Of a stretch of 64,000 bases of DNA, positions 34,551 to 44,138 are shown piece after piece. Below the pieces are notes generated by a model. That model had not been told where the DNA came from. It did no database searches and saw only the letters and a program-made list of their open reading frames with translations. Source of the stretch: Immersiella caudata (taxonomy: Eukaryota > Ascomycota > Sordariomycetes > Sordariales > Lasiosphaeriaceae); the NCBI GenBank assembly GCA_030512335.1, contig JAULSU010000002.1:5890001-5954000 (forward strand). Reading direction: 5' to 3'. The position numbers and the translations under genes were made by a program. The first letter of the stretch is position 1. The number at the start of each line of letters is the position of its first letter.

Positions 34551-35966
34551 ATGACAACAACCACCCCCAACAACGACAATAAAAAACTCATAAATCTCCT
34601 CCGCGGCTGGCCCTCCCCCTCCATGCTCCCTTCCTCCCTGCTCCTCTCCGCATCCACCAAAGTCCTCACAAACCCCAACCTCTTCATCCCCGCCCTCCAA
34701 TACGGTCCCGACCCAGGATACCAACCCCTTCGCGAAGCGCTAGCTCTCTGGCTGAGAAAAGCATACTCTGTCCCTCCTAGCCCGAACCGGCTGTGTATCA
34801 CGGGTGGTGCGTCGCAGGGGCTGGCTTGCATACTGGCTAGTTTTACGGATCCGGGGTATACGAAGGTGGTTTGGGCGGGTGAGCCTTGTTATTATTTGGC
34901 ATGTCCTATTTTTGAGGATGCGGGGTTTAAAGGGAGGATTAGGGGGGTGAGAGAGGATGAGGGGGGGCTTGATGCGGAGGAGTTGGAGAGGGGGTTAAGG
35001 GGGTTTGGGAATGGAGATAGAGGGAAGAAGGTGGATGGAAATGGGAAAGGAGATGGGAAGGGAAGGTATAAGGATCCGGGGAGGGAGAGGAAGTTGTATA
35101 GGCATATTATTTATGGGGTGGCTACCTGTGGGAATCCATCGGGGAGGACTCTGGGTTTGGAGAGGAGGAGAGAGTTGGTTAGGGTGGCCAGGAAGTACGA
35201 TGCGTTGGTGGTGGTGGATGATGTTTATGATTTCTTGCAGTGGAAAGTTGGGAGTGATGGTGCTGGTGACGGGAGGTTGCCGGAGGTACTACCGAGGCTG
35301 TCAGATATTGATATCGCGATGGGGAGATCGGAGCATGAGCCGGAGGGGAAGCATTTCGGGCATGCGATTTCCAATGGGTCGTTCAGCAAGTTGGTTGGAC
35401 CAGGGGCGAGGACGGGTTGGGTGCATGGGACGGAGGATTTCGCGTTGGGGTTGTCACAGACAGGGTCGACGAGGTCGGGAGGGGCGCCGTCGCAGTTGTG
35501 TGCGGCGATGATTACTGAGTTGGTTACTTCGGGGGAACTGGATGAACATTTGGAGACGAATACGAGGCCGGCGCTGCAGGCAAGACATGCGAGGACTGTG
35601 GCTGCTGTAAAAAGGGAGCTGGGAGAATGCGGGGTGGAGGTATTGGAGAGCAGTGAAAAGGGAAAGAATGTGTATGGCGGGTATTTTGTGTGGTTGACGC
35701 TACCGGAAGGGGGGCCAGATGCTGGGGAGGTAGCGGAGCGGGCGAAGAGGGAAGAGAACCTGGTGGTGGCCCCGGGGAAGTTGTTCGAGGTAGGAGAAGG
35801 GGCTAAGTTTGGGAGGAATATTCGACTTTGCTTTTCGTGGGAGGACATGGAAGACGTTGAAGAGGGTGTGAGGCGTTTGGGACGGGTTTTGGGGAGGATG
35901 AGGGATGGGGAGAAAGAGGATGCAGGACGACAAGAGCCAGAGGATGACACGGGGGCGTTCAAGTAG
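34551..35966 (+). CDS. PLP-dependent class I/II aminotransferase (YER152C-like)
   Basis: Fold-type I aminotransferase of the Aro8/2-aminoadipate aminotransferase-like group, cytosolic if started at 34551 (471 aa, MTTTTPNNDNKK, with a CCACC context). An in-frame ATG at 34419 adds 44 residues that look like a weak mitochondrial presequence (FSLRQYCRTLTITPSR). Motifs: LQYGPDPGYQPLREALALWL, TGGASQGLACIL, GVATCGNPSG, ALVVVDDVYDFLQW, and the PLP lysine in NGSFSKLVGPGARTGW. The insert between LERGLRGF and KLYRHIIYG is Gly/Lys-rich and probably a disordered loop. No intron is needed. Base use is odd: C-rich up to about 34790 and then G-rich and C-poor to the stop. Substrate not predictable. Confidence 0.87.
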   Translation: MTTTTPNNDNKKLINLLRGWPSPSMLPSSLLLSASTKVLTNPNLFIPALQYGPDPGYQPLREALALWLRKAYSVPPSPNRLCITGGASQGLACILASFTDPGYTKVVWAGEPCYYLACPIFEDAGFKGRIRGVREDEGGLDAEELERGLRGFGNGDRGKKVDGNGKGDGKGRYKDPGRERKLYRHIIYGVATCGNPSGRTLGLERRRELVRVARKYDALVVVDDVYDFLQWKVGSDGAGDGRLPEVLPRLSDIDIAMGRSEHEPEGKHFGHAISNGSFSKLVGPGARTGWVHGTEDFALGLSQTGSTRSGGAPSQLCAAMITELVTSGELDEHLETNTRPALQARHARTVAAVKRELGECGVEVLESSEKGKNVYGGYFVWLTLPEGGPDAGEVAERAKREENLVVAPGKLFEVGEGAKFGRNIRLCFSWEDMEDVEEGVRRLGRVLGRMRDGEKEDAGRQEPEDDTGAFK

Positions 35967-36478
35967 GCTTACTGATAACGTTTAGAAAGCGATCAGAGGG
36001 AGTTACAGGGTAGGCTACGATCTGTATTGCGCGAAAATGGTGACCGACAGCCATGCCTGTTATCTTTTCCATGCATCCGTCGTTTCCCCCTCGGCATGGT
36101 CTCTTCAGAGCAACATATCGTCCAATATTGCCTCTCACTTGTTCGAGCCCCGGGCGCCAGAGCAAGGGGCTAATTCGGCTTGAGCCATCATCTTTCGACA
36201 ACGACTAGTCTGCTGTTTACCGGCCACCGCCGGAACGCAACACGGCTCCTGCCACGCTGTAGACCTGCTACTTGTGCCCGATCCAACAGAAGCGTGCTAT
36301 CAAGCGCAACGACTTCGAACCCGCGGCGCGGGCCCGGCTAGCATCGCGGGGGACGGGTCAGATGTCTCTCAAGTATGACATAGAGCGCCACGGCCTTCCT
36401 TCCTCGCAGACTGAACCATCGCGCTTATTTCTTCGCCGTAGGGTAAGTGTGAATCTACCCAGCCTGTCAGTACACATT
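35967..36478. other. Convergent 3' intergenic region
   Basis: 512 nt between the aminotransferase (+) and RNase H2 subunit C (-) stops. Nothing recognisable. Confidence 0.5.
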
Positions 36479-36990
36479 TCACCCAGAACAACGCAGATCA
36501 CCAACCTGGTCAGCCAGCGTCAACCACTCCTCCATTCCCCTCACATATGGATCAACACTCGCATCCGCCGTACTTTCATGCCCCCAGACGACCATCTCAT
36601 CGAACTCGGCCTGAACGTTCATCACGCCCTGCGGAGTACGACTTTGCTCGTCATCCATAAGGTCAACTACCTCAACATCGCCAAACGTCGATTTCTTCTG
36701 CTCCACCTTGGGCGCCGCACTTGCGACAACACCTCGGTAGCCCTCTGGTAGTTTCACCGTTATGCCGTGGAGCTTGCGGCCGCGAAAGTACACTGTTTTT
36801 GCGCCATCTGGAGATGTGAGCGTTGTGGAAACGATACGAGACAGAAGTACTCACCATCGCCGGTTTGAGGGTCCCAGAAGGAGGAGTCGACGGGCTCTAT
36901 GGAGCCGTTATGGTTGATGCGACAGGGGAGGAGATTTGGTGTGGACTTTGGGGCGTCCCCCGAGCTGAGAGAGAGGATTGATTTCTCCAT
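36479..36990 (-). CDS. RNH203: Ribonuclease H2 non-catalytic subunit C (Rnh203)
   Basis: Accessory subunit of the RNase H2 trimer that removes ribonucleotides from DNA and resolves RNA:DNA hybrids in the nucleus. Exons complement(36479..36807, 36855..36990), 154 aa. Family features: LLPCRINHNGSIEPVDSSFW early, and after splicing (GTGAGT...CTCCAG, 47 nt) GAKTVYFRGRKLHGITVKLP followed by EGYRGVVA. The C-terminal part holds VVDLMDDEQ and VVWGHESTADASVDPYVRGM. The leader just upstream is A-rich. An alternative last intron (donor near 36506, acceptor near 36462) would change the final ten residues; I kept the simple stop. Confidence 0.86.
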
Positions 36991-38922
36991 TTTTTTTTCT
37001 TTCTTTATTTTCTCAAAATGCTAGGGGCTTCTGTTGGCAGGAGATCGGGAAATCGATCGTGCTGCTCTATACGCTTGGTGGGCCTCGGTTGCGGCGTTGT
37101 CGATGTCGTTGACCTCGATCTGATTACGGCGCGAAATACGATGGGCGGCGCGTAAGCGCGATCTTGACGCGCCTGCCCCACCACGGCAGGGGTCCCAGGG
37201 ATCACCCTGCTGAGTGGGTGTTGGGTACGGATCCGTAGTCAGCACCTAAACTCTAGCGGACCCCGGGCCACTGGGAGCCGCGCCCTTTGGGCCAGGGCGC
37301 GGACAGAGCAACTCCCGTCGTTGGCATTTTGCGATGAACCCGAAGCCTTCGATATGCTTTGCTCGGATTGCTTCTCTTCTCATTCTTCTCATTGTCTTCG
37401 CAGGAAGGGAAACCACAGCGCAGAGCCGTCAACATGGCATTTCCCTTCCGAGTTGAGGTTAACAGCAGCGATTAGCCTCGCATCGGCTGGCTCCCGATCT
37501 TCAGGCTGCGGTGTTTACCTGGACATCACGGACTGAGCGGTGAAGCGCAACCGTCAAATGGAGCGCTGTGGGGGCAAGCTGCCCAAGTTATACCTTTTCT
37601 GGAGTTGGGTTTGATGTCCAGACCCTCCTGCGTCGTAACGGCACGGCATTGTTTCTCCCACAGCGAGCTAAGGCACGCCCAGGTCTGGTCGCCAATCCAG
37701 GCCCTGATGCCCCACATTGAAACAACACCTTCATCGAGCGCCCGCCCGCGATCTGACAAGCAACCAGATGGCAGACGGAACGCATCGTGGCCGTCCACCC
37801 GGATTGTGGGATTTGTGGAGCTGAACCGACAGTAACACAAGCGAGGGTCGGCACCTCCAACAAAGCGCCATCACCGACGGACCCGAATTGGAACTTCTCA
37901 ACCAGTGTTTGGGGAACGCAGACCCCACCAGCCACACCTTGATGTCCCGTCTCCCGTCCCGGCACTTTCTTCCCCCGCCCGCTCCAGCGCATGTGTGGGA
38001 GGACCCTGCCGAGCCCATGCGGTTTCCGGGTGTTACCCCGAGTGTGGGTGTCATAGAACACACCCTCTTTGCTCTGCCCAGAATTCGTTCCCCAACTGCG
38101 CCTCGAAGCAGCGTTGGAGAAGACTAAGAGACGTCTACTTGGGGCCGATCGCAGGTTTACCTTGGCGGCTCCGACGCTAGCTTTGGGTCTGGCATCGAGA
38201 TGTCGTCGGACCTTGTTGGAGGCCAATTGCCCTCGAGGCGGCAAGGTACCTGCGCTCGGGCGGTCGGATTCGACCCTGGACGGTTCCGCGAGCCGCTTCG
38301 AGACGTTCTCATCCCTGCTGCAGCACGCGATCCCCTTCCATCCGCAACCCGATTTCCCCTCCGCCTATACTGGCAGCGATATCGCCATTGGTTCTCTGGT
38401 GCTGGTCACAGCTAGACGTGATTATCCCAGACTGGTCCCCACCGGTCCGACCTCCTGCTCTATCTGCTGCTGCCATGGCACAGACACGAGTAGCAGTGTG
38501 CTTTATCTCTCCGCCATGCCCCCCCTAGTCTCTTCCTCCGTCCTTCCTATCACTCTTGTTCCCGCCCATCACGTCATTTCCGTCGGCTCCTGTTCATTCC
38601 TTCCTTAGCCATCCCGTCGACACCGCATGTGCCACTAGCAAGGGAACTTGTGGATCTCCATCCTTCGGTCTGAACTCGATACCCTGTGAGCTGCACTCGT
38701 CCCCACTCGGTGCACTTACATACATAGAGCGGGTGATCCTCGAGTTCTTCCCAACAACATACCACACTGAAACCTGTTGTTCACCGATTCAACACCTTCT
38801 CGACGAAGTCAACCTTCGCCAAACACCAGCTCTGCGTCTTTCACAGACAAAACAAGCCTTCCCATTGTATTTGTGTTGCTCAAGCACAGAGTTCATTCTT
38901 GTCTTCCCAAACAACCAACAAC
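36991..38922. other. Long divergent intergenic region before the CFA-synthase-like gene
   Basis: About 1.9 kb between divergent genes. It starts with a T-rich tract (36991-37014; A-rich RNH203 leader on the other strand) and becomes strongly CT-rich from about 38400 to 38900, typical of a fungal promoter and leader. No CDS supported. Confidence 0.5.
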
Positions 38923-40473
38923 ATGGCTCCGTCGATCCCCTTCCCTGGCCTGCCTGAGGTCCTCACACGCCCTGTGTACAGCAGCACCGCCTATCTCCGC
39001 GAAAAGATCGGTGGCCTCACATGGGGCCCTGGACTCGCCCTGGCTCGACCAGCCATTCACAAGGTCTTCTCGCAGATCGAGAAGGGCACCTTGCTCCTCG
39101 TTGACGAACCAACTGGCGAGCGCCACATCTACGGCCAGAAGCTTGGTCCCGTCAAGCTTGACAAGGTCAAGTCAACACAGACCACCAATGGCATCCGCCG
39201 CGCAACAACAGTGCCCCGTGTCGAACTCGTGGTCAAGAGCGATGCCTTTTGGATGCGCCTCATGCTTTTCGCCGACATGGGCTTCGCCGAGGCGTACATG
39301 CTCGGAGAGGTCGAGTGTGCCGACCTGACGGCCTTCTTCCAGCTGTTCATCGTCAACAGAGATCAGATGGGCGACGGCACCACCCTGTCAGCAGCCATCA
39401 CCCAAGTTGTCTCCAACCTGGCACGCTCAACCAACACTCTCTCCAACGCTCTTCTGAACATCTCGGCACACTACGACATCAGCAACGACATGTTTGCCGC
39501 CTTCCTGTCACCAGATATGACGTATTCATGTCCCATATGGAAGCCCGTTCCTGAGGGTGAATGCGGCGAGGAGACCCTTCAGGAGGCGCAGATGACCAAA
39601 CTCCATCGTTTCATCCAAGGAGCAAAGATTAAGTCGACCGACCACGTGCTCGAGATCGGCACAGGATGGGGTTCGTTCGCAATCGAGGCGGTCAGAACCA
39701 CCGGTTGCCGCGTGACCAGCTTGACGCTATCCAAGGAGCAGAAGGCGCTCGCAGATGCGAGGATTGCTGCGGCAGGCTATTCGGATCGCATCGAGGTGCT
39801 GCTCAAGGACTACCGTGCTATCGAGCCGGGGCAACCGTTTGACAAGATCGTTTCCATCGAGATGCTCGAGGCTGTCGGTCAAGAGTACCTCGGCACGTAC
39901 TTTGCATGTATCAATAAGTTGTTGAAGCAGGACGGCGGAATTGCTGCGTTCCAGTGCATCACCATGCCTGAGGGTCGACATGAGGCCTACTCCAAGAGCA
40001 TTGAGTACGTTGGTTGCTGCCCTTGGACGGATTGTTCACTAACCAGGTTCTCAGCTTCATCAATCATTACATTTTCCCCGGCGGATATCTGCCGTCGACG
40101 ACACAGCTCATCAACCACATCACCACAGAGTCCGCAGGTACGCTCATTGTGGAGAAGATCGAGAACATCGGCGGACATTATTCCAAGGCACTGCGCCTCT
40201 GGAAGGAGGAGTTCCTTGCGAACTTTGAGGAGAAGATCCGACCAGCGTTGAAGGTTGAGCACCCGGAGATGGACGACGAGGGCATTGATGTGTTCCGTCG
40301 CAAGTGGGAGGTGAGATCTTTATCATCGCATGGTGTAGGAGGATGAAGCTGACAATCGACAGTACTACTTCACATATTGCGAGGCTGGATTTGTGACGAA
40401 AACGCTTGGGGATGTTATCATCACCATCGGCAGGGAAGGAGCGCTGGAGTTGATGGAGGGAATTCCTCTTTGA
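38923..40473 (+). CDS. Cyclopropane-fatty-acyl-phospholipid synthase-like methyltransferase
   Basis: SAM-dependent methyltransferase of the bacterial CFA/mycolic acid cyclopropane synthase family, expected to modify the double bond of phospholipid acyl chains. Exons 38923..40004, 40055..40310, 40363..40473, 482 aa. N-terminal lipid-binding part to about 210 (FADMGFAEAYMLGEVECADL), SAM site VLEIGTGWGSFAIEA near 242, then LTLSKEQKALADARI, KIVSIEMLEAVGQEYLGTYF, and after intron 1 DFINHYIFPGGYLPSTTQL. Intron 2 joins FRRKWE to YYFTYCEAGF, the usual family end. There is no N-terminal membrane pair, which argues against the related sphingolipid C9-methyltransferases. Start at ATG 38923 (ACAACATGG); no usable ATG upstream in frame. 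Fungal members are thought to be of bacterial ancestry. Confidence 0.9.
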
Positions 40474-40871
40474 GGGGTAGAAGAGGGGTGTCAGATTTGT
40501 CTGAGTGGTTGCAGTTGCTCTCAGAAACTGGGATATTAATGGGGCTTGGGTGACACGAAGTCACGAGCCTGTTTTGAGTCGGCGTGACAGATACTTGCCA
40601 TTTTCAGGGGTGGTTTGGAGTTACGAGAGCCGATTTCCAGAGAGGAGGAAGATGACTGGCGAGCTCATGGCGTTATTGTTTGCGAAAGAGAATGTGGCTT
40701 GGAAGAGGAAGAGGTGCATCCTTACTACAACAACCGACTTACATACCTACCCATACCTTACATATACCCGATTTCGGGAGAGATTCCTCGAGCCCTAGAA
40801 GAAGAGAGCATGCTTGCCACCGATCACATCACAAGCTGGTTTAACATCCGTTGTTTTTATTCTCAAAGGTA
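40474..40871. other. Convergent 3' intergenic region
   Basis: 398 nt between the CFA-synthase-like gene (+) and REX4 (-) stops; no feature recognised. Confidence 0.5.
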
Positions 40872-41912
40872 CTACCTCTTCTTCTTGCTACCCTTCTTCC
40901 CCCCTTTCTTCCCCCCTCCCCCATCCGGAAACCTCGTCGCAACCTCAACATCAAACCCCGACTTATTCTTCCTAAACAACATCATCGCCGCCCTCGCATC
41001 TTCCACACTCGAATGCTCCCCCGTCTGAATCTCCACCCCCAACACCTCCCTCGCCAACACCCTCAACGCCGGCTTCGGCCCATTCCCATGCTTCCTAAAC
41101 CCACTATACTTGGCCGTATCCCTCACCATCCTACTCGGATGCTCCAACTCCAACACCGCCAGATCATGCTTCACATCGTGTCCCACCAGCACTCTATCCT
41201 TTAGTAGTTCTGCGATTACCCCCTGCACCTCATTAAACTCCCGCGCGAGGGCCATGTGTCGGGGGGATATCCCGCTGACGTGCGTGCGGAAGTCTGTTAC
41301 GCGCTCGCGGGGTTTTACGTAGCTGTCGTAGATTTGACGGCCGTGGAAATCTACCACGCTCACGCGCGCGAGCGCGGAGTCGTACCCGTTTGGACCGATG
41401 CCGACCATTTCGCAGTCGATGGCGAGGTATTTGCCTAGAGTGGAAGAGGCGGTGGGGGAGAGGCCGGAGTTGGGGGTGGTGGGGGTGTCGGTTCCTAGAA
41501 GGGTTCCTGAGGTTCCGGGGATGGAAGAGGTGCGGTGGCCGAGGGAGTAGGCTTCTGCGAGGGATTCGGGGGAGATGTCGTGGGTGGCTGTGAGGAGGTG
41601 GAGGGTGGGGGTTAGGGTAGGTGGGGCGGGGGAGAGGATTGAGGATGTGGTTGTTCCCATTTTGGAAGGGGGTGGTGGTCCTTTGGCTTTTTGGGCGGGC
41701 TGGGGTTTGGAAGCGGTCTTGGGCTTGGAGAGTTGTGGTTTGAGGCGTTTTTTGTTTCTGCTATCTTGGGGGCTGTTGTCCTCACTGGCTTTCCGTTTGG
41801 TGGGCTTGGTGGTTGTGGACTTGGGCGTGGGCTGGGTCTTGGTCGATTTGGTCGACTCGGCCTTGATTTTGGCTTGTAGCTTCTTCCAGTTGGAGGAGAG
41901 CTCACCCGCCAT
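40872..41912 (-). CDS. REX4: RNA exonuclease 4 (DEDDh family)
   Basis: 3'-5' exoribonuclease of the Rex4/ISG20L2 group, acting in pre-rRNA (ITS1) processing. Single exon, 346 aa. Residues 1-155 are Lys/Pro/Ser/Thr-rich and nuclear-targeting in character (KPTKRKASED, NKKRLKPQ). Exonuclease domain about 160-315: Exo I AIDCEMVGIG (D166, E168), Exo II VLVGHDVKHDLAVL (D246 or D250), Exo III HSSVEDARAAMML (H300, D305). A Lys/Gly-rich tail ends GSKKKR. The catalytic set is complete. Divergent from ESA1. Coding-strand base skew flips near 41255 from C-rich to G-rich. Confidence 0.94.
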   Translation of the reverse strand: MAGELSSNWKKLQAKIKAESTKSTKTQPTPKSTTTKPTKRKASEDNSPQDSRNKKRLKPQLSKPKTASKPQPAQKAKGPPPPSKMGTTTSSILSPAPPTLTPTLHLLTATHDISPESLAEAYSLGHRTSSIPGTSGTLLGTDTPTTPNSGLSPTASSTLGKYLAIDCEMVGIGPNGYDSALARVSVVDFHGRQIYDSYVKPRERVTDFRTHVSGISPRHMALAREFNEVQGVIAELLKDRVLVGHDVKHDLAVLELEHPSRMVRDTAKYSGFRKHGNGPKPALRVLAREVLGVEIQTGEHSSVEDARAAMMLFRKNKSGFDVEVATRFPDGGGGKKGGKKGSKKKR

Positions 41913-42243
41913 GGCGATAGGGTGAGATGGTGAGGGTCCCTCTATGTTGAGTGATCGGTTTTAATGAGCCCTGGGAGCTCGAGTCAAAAGCTAGGTATCG
42001 TGAGTGAGGCGGTGTTGAGGCTCTGTCGGATGTTGAAAAATACGCAGTAGTGATCCCTGTAGGTACCGCTGTTCTGGAACCACACTATAAACTGCCAAGC
42101 TCAGTGGCGCCGACATCCGCCTCTTTTACCCCTCCATCGAAAATCTAGTGGAGCTTCCTCCCGCATCATCGCTCCGCAGCTGTCAATCCGCCGCGTCGCA
42201 GCCATACCCATCAACTTTCGCGACAGCGCCATCAGAATTCATC
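41913..42243. promoter_or_regulatory. Bidirectional promoter region REX4/ESA1
   Basis: 331 nt between divergent ATGs. I see no site I can name with confidence. Confidence 0.45.
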
Positions 42244-43814
42244 ATGAGCGGCGGCGCAAATGGAGGGGCTGCCGTGGGCTCCGACGACCCCAAACAAAAA
42301 GGCAAGGCGACGCCCGACACGCTCAAGTAGGTTTTGCCAACTAGTCGCATGTGCCACTCGCTAACAGCTTTAGGGTCGGATGCATCGCCTGGGTAACGAA
42401 GGACGGAGAACCACGACGAGCCGAAATCCTGAGTATACGGGAAACCAAGAGCGGGCGGCAGTTTTACTGCAATTTCGACAACTTCAACAAGCGTTTGGAT
42501 GAGTGGGTGCCCGTTGCCCGGATAGACTTTGAGCAGGACGTCGAGTGGCCAAACCCAGACAAGGACAAGCAGAAGGACAACAAGTCCAAGAAAAGTGCTG
42601 CCCCCAAAAAGTCGCAGCCTTCAAAGAAGGCTCAGAAGAAGAATGTCTCCAAGCGGGAGCAGTCGGTCGCTTCGGAGGGGCAGACACCGCATCCATGGAC
42701 CGAGTTTGTGGACTCGCAGACGCCCAAGACGGCTGGCCCGGGCGATGATCTCGACAGCAAGGTGAATGCGAGCTTGGAGATTGGTGGCACACCGGGGGTT
42801 GGGCCGGACGAGATGGAGCTGGACGAAAACGAAGCACCCGCAGACGCCGCTGAGAAGGAGCGCGAGGAGAGGGCATCGTCCTTCAGCAGGGAAGAGGAGA
42901 TCGAGAAGCTGAGGACTTCTGGCTCTATGACGCAGAATCCGGCTGAAATTTCTCGCATCCGAAACATTTCCAAGGTGGAGTTTGGGCGACACGTCCTGTT
43001 CCCTTGGTACTTTTCGCCATACCCCGAAGCGTTTGGCCAGGAGGACTGCATTTTCATCTGCGAGTTCTGCTTAAGCTACTACGGCGATATCAAGTCGTTT
43101 GTGCGGCATCGAAAGAAGTGCACCCTGCAGCATCCGCCTGGAAACGAAATCTACCGCGACGACTTTGTGTCGTTCTTCGAGATCGACGGGAGACGGCAGA
43201 GGACGTGGTGTCGCAACCTCTGTCTGCTGTCCAAGATGTTTCTAGACCACAAAACACTATACTACGACGTCGACCCCTTTTTGTTCTACGTCATGACGAC
43301 CAGGGACGAGCGGGGATGTCACATCATTGGGTACTTTTCGAAGGAGAAGGAGAGCACAGATGGATACAACGTAGCCTGTATCCTAACGCTGCCCCAGTAC
43401 CAGCGAAAGGGATACGGCCGACTGTTGATTCAGTTCTCGTACGAGCTTTCCAAGATTGAAGGGAAGCTCGGCTCACCAGAAAAACCGCTCTCCGATTTGG
43501 GTCTGCTGAGTTACCGACAGTACTGGTCGGAGAATATCGTCGACTACCTGCTGGTATTCAGCGAGAAGGAGGAAAAGTGCACGATCGAGGGCATTGCTTC
43601 TTACTTGTCCATGACAACAGCAGACGTGGAACACACGCTCCAGGCGCTGAGGATGCAGGTTTATCACAAGGGAGAGCACAAGATTGTCATTCCTGATGAT
43701 CTGATCAAGCAGAGGGAGAAGAGCAAGGCGAAGCAGAAACGGCTGATCGAGCCTGAACGCATCCAGTGGAAACCTCCGGTGTTCACGGCGTCCAGCAGGA
43801 CTTGGGGATGGTAG
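42244..43814 (+). CDS. ESA1: MYST histone acetyltransferase Esa1 (NuA4 catalytic subunit)
   Basis: Acetylates histone H4 and H2A as catalytic subunit of NuA4 and Piccolo. Exons 42244..42326 and 42374..43814, 507 aa; the 47-nt intron (GTAGGT...TTTAG) joins TLK to VGCIAWVTKDG. Chromo-barrel domain about 28-90 (RQFYCNFDNFNKRLDEWVP), a Lys/Ser-rich linker, then the MYST domain: C2HC zinc finger CEFCLSYYGDIKSFVRHRKKC, WCRNLCLLSKMFLDHKTLYYD, acetyl-CoA loop QYQRKGYG, the conserved cysteine in VACILTLP (about 363) and glutamate in GSPEKPLSDLG (about 400), and SYRQYW. It ends FTASSRTWGW. The 83-nt first exon is missed if one starts at 42351. Neighbour MCM6 follows on the same strand after 324 nt. Confidence 0.95.
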
Positions 43815-44138
43815 AAGTAATCCAACAAGTAACCTGCTGGAACGAGGTGTGATGATTAGATTGATGAATTAGCGTGTATACCCCATATTTGCATCCCAAA
43901 TGAAGTAGCTATGTCAGTAAGCAGTGCTGTACCTGAATTATTGCCATAACGAGGTAATTAAACTCGCCCCGCTTTTTCGCGTTCACCTGGACTGGCGCGT
44001 CGCATATCCACTGTCCCGCGTTTTCTCGCGTTTTATTGACTACGAGACCGCCCTTTTTGACTCCCCCTCCATACTGCGACAACCACCCACATTCGACCCT
44101 TGCGCAGTCCACCACGGCGTACGGTCTTCGCAACAAAA
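43815..44138. other. ESA1-MCM6 intergenic region
   Basis: Tandem spacer holding the ESA1 3' end and the MCM6 promoter. The 3' part contains TTTTTCGCG and TCTCGCG near 43974-44032; a link to MCB-like cell-cycle sites (ACGCGT) is not established. Confidence 0.4.

Noticed and set aside
38556..38957. 133-codon ORF overlapping the CFA-synthase-like start, possible uORF or gene
   Set aside because: Low-complexity Ser/Pro/Thr peptide encoded by a CT-rich leader; an overlapping uORF of that length would block the main gene unless transcription starts later.
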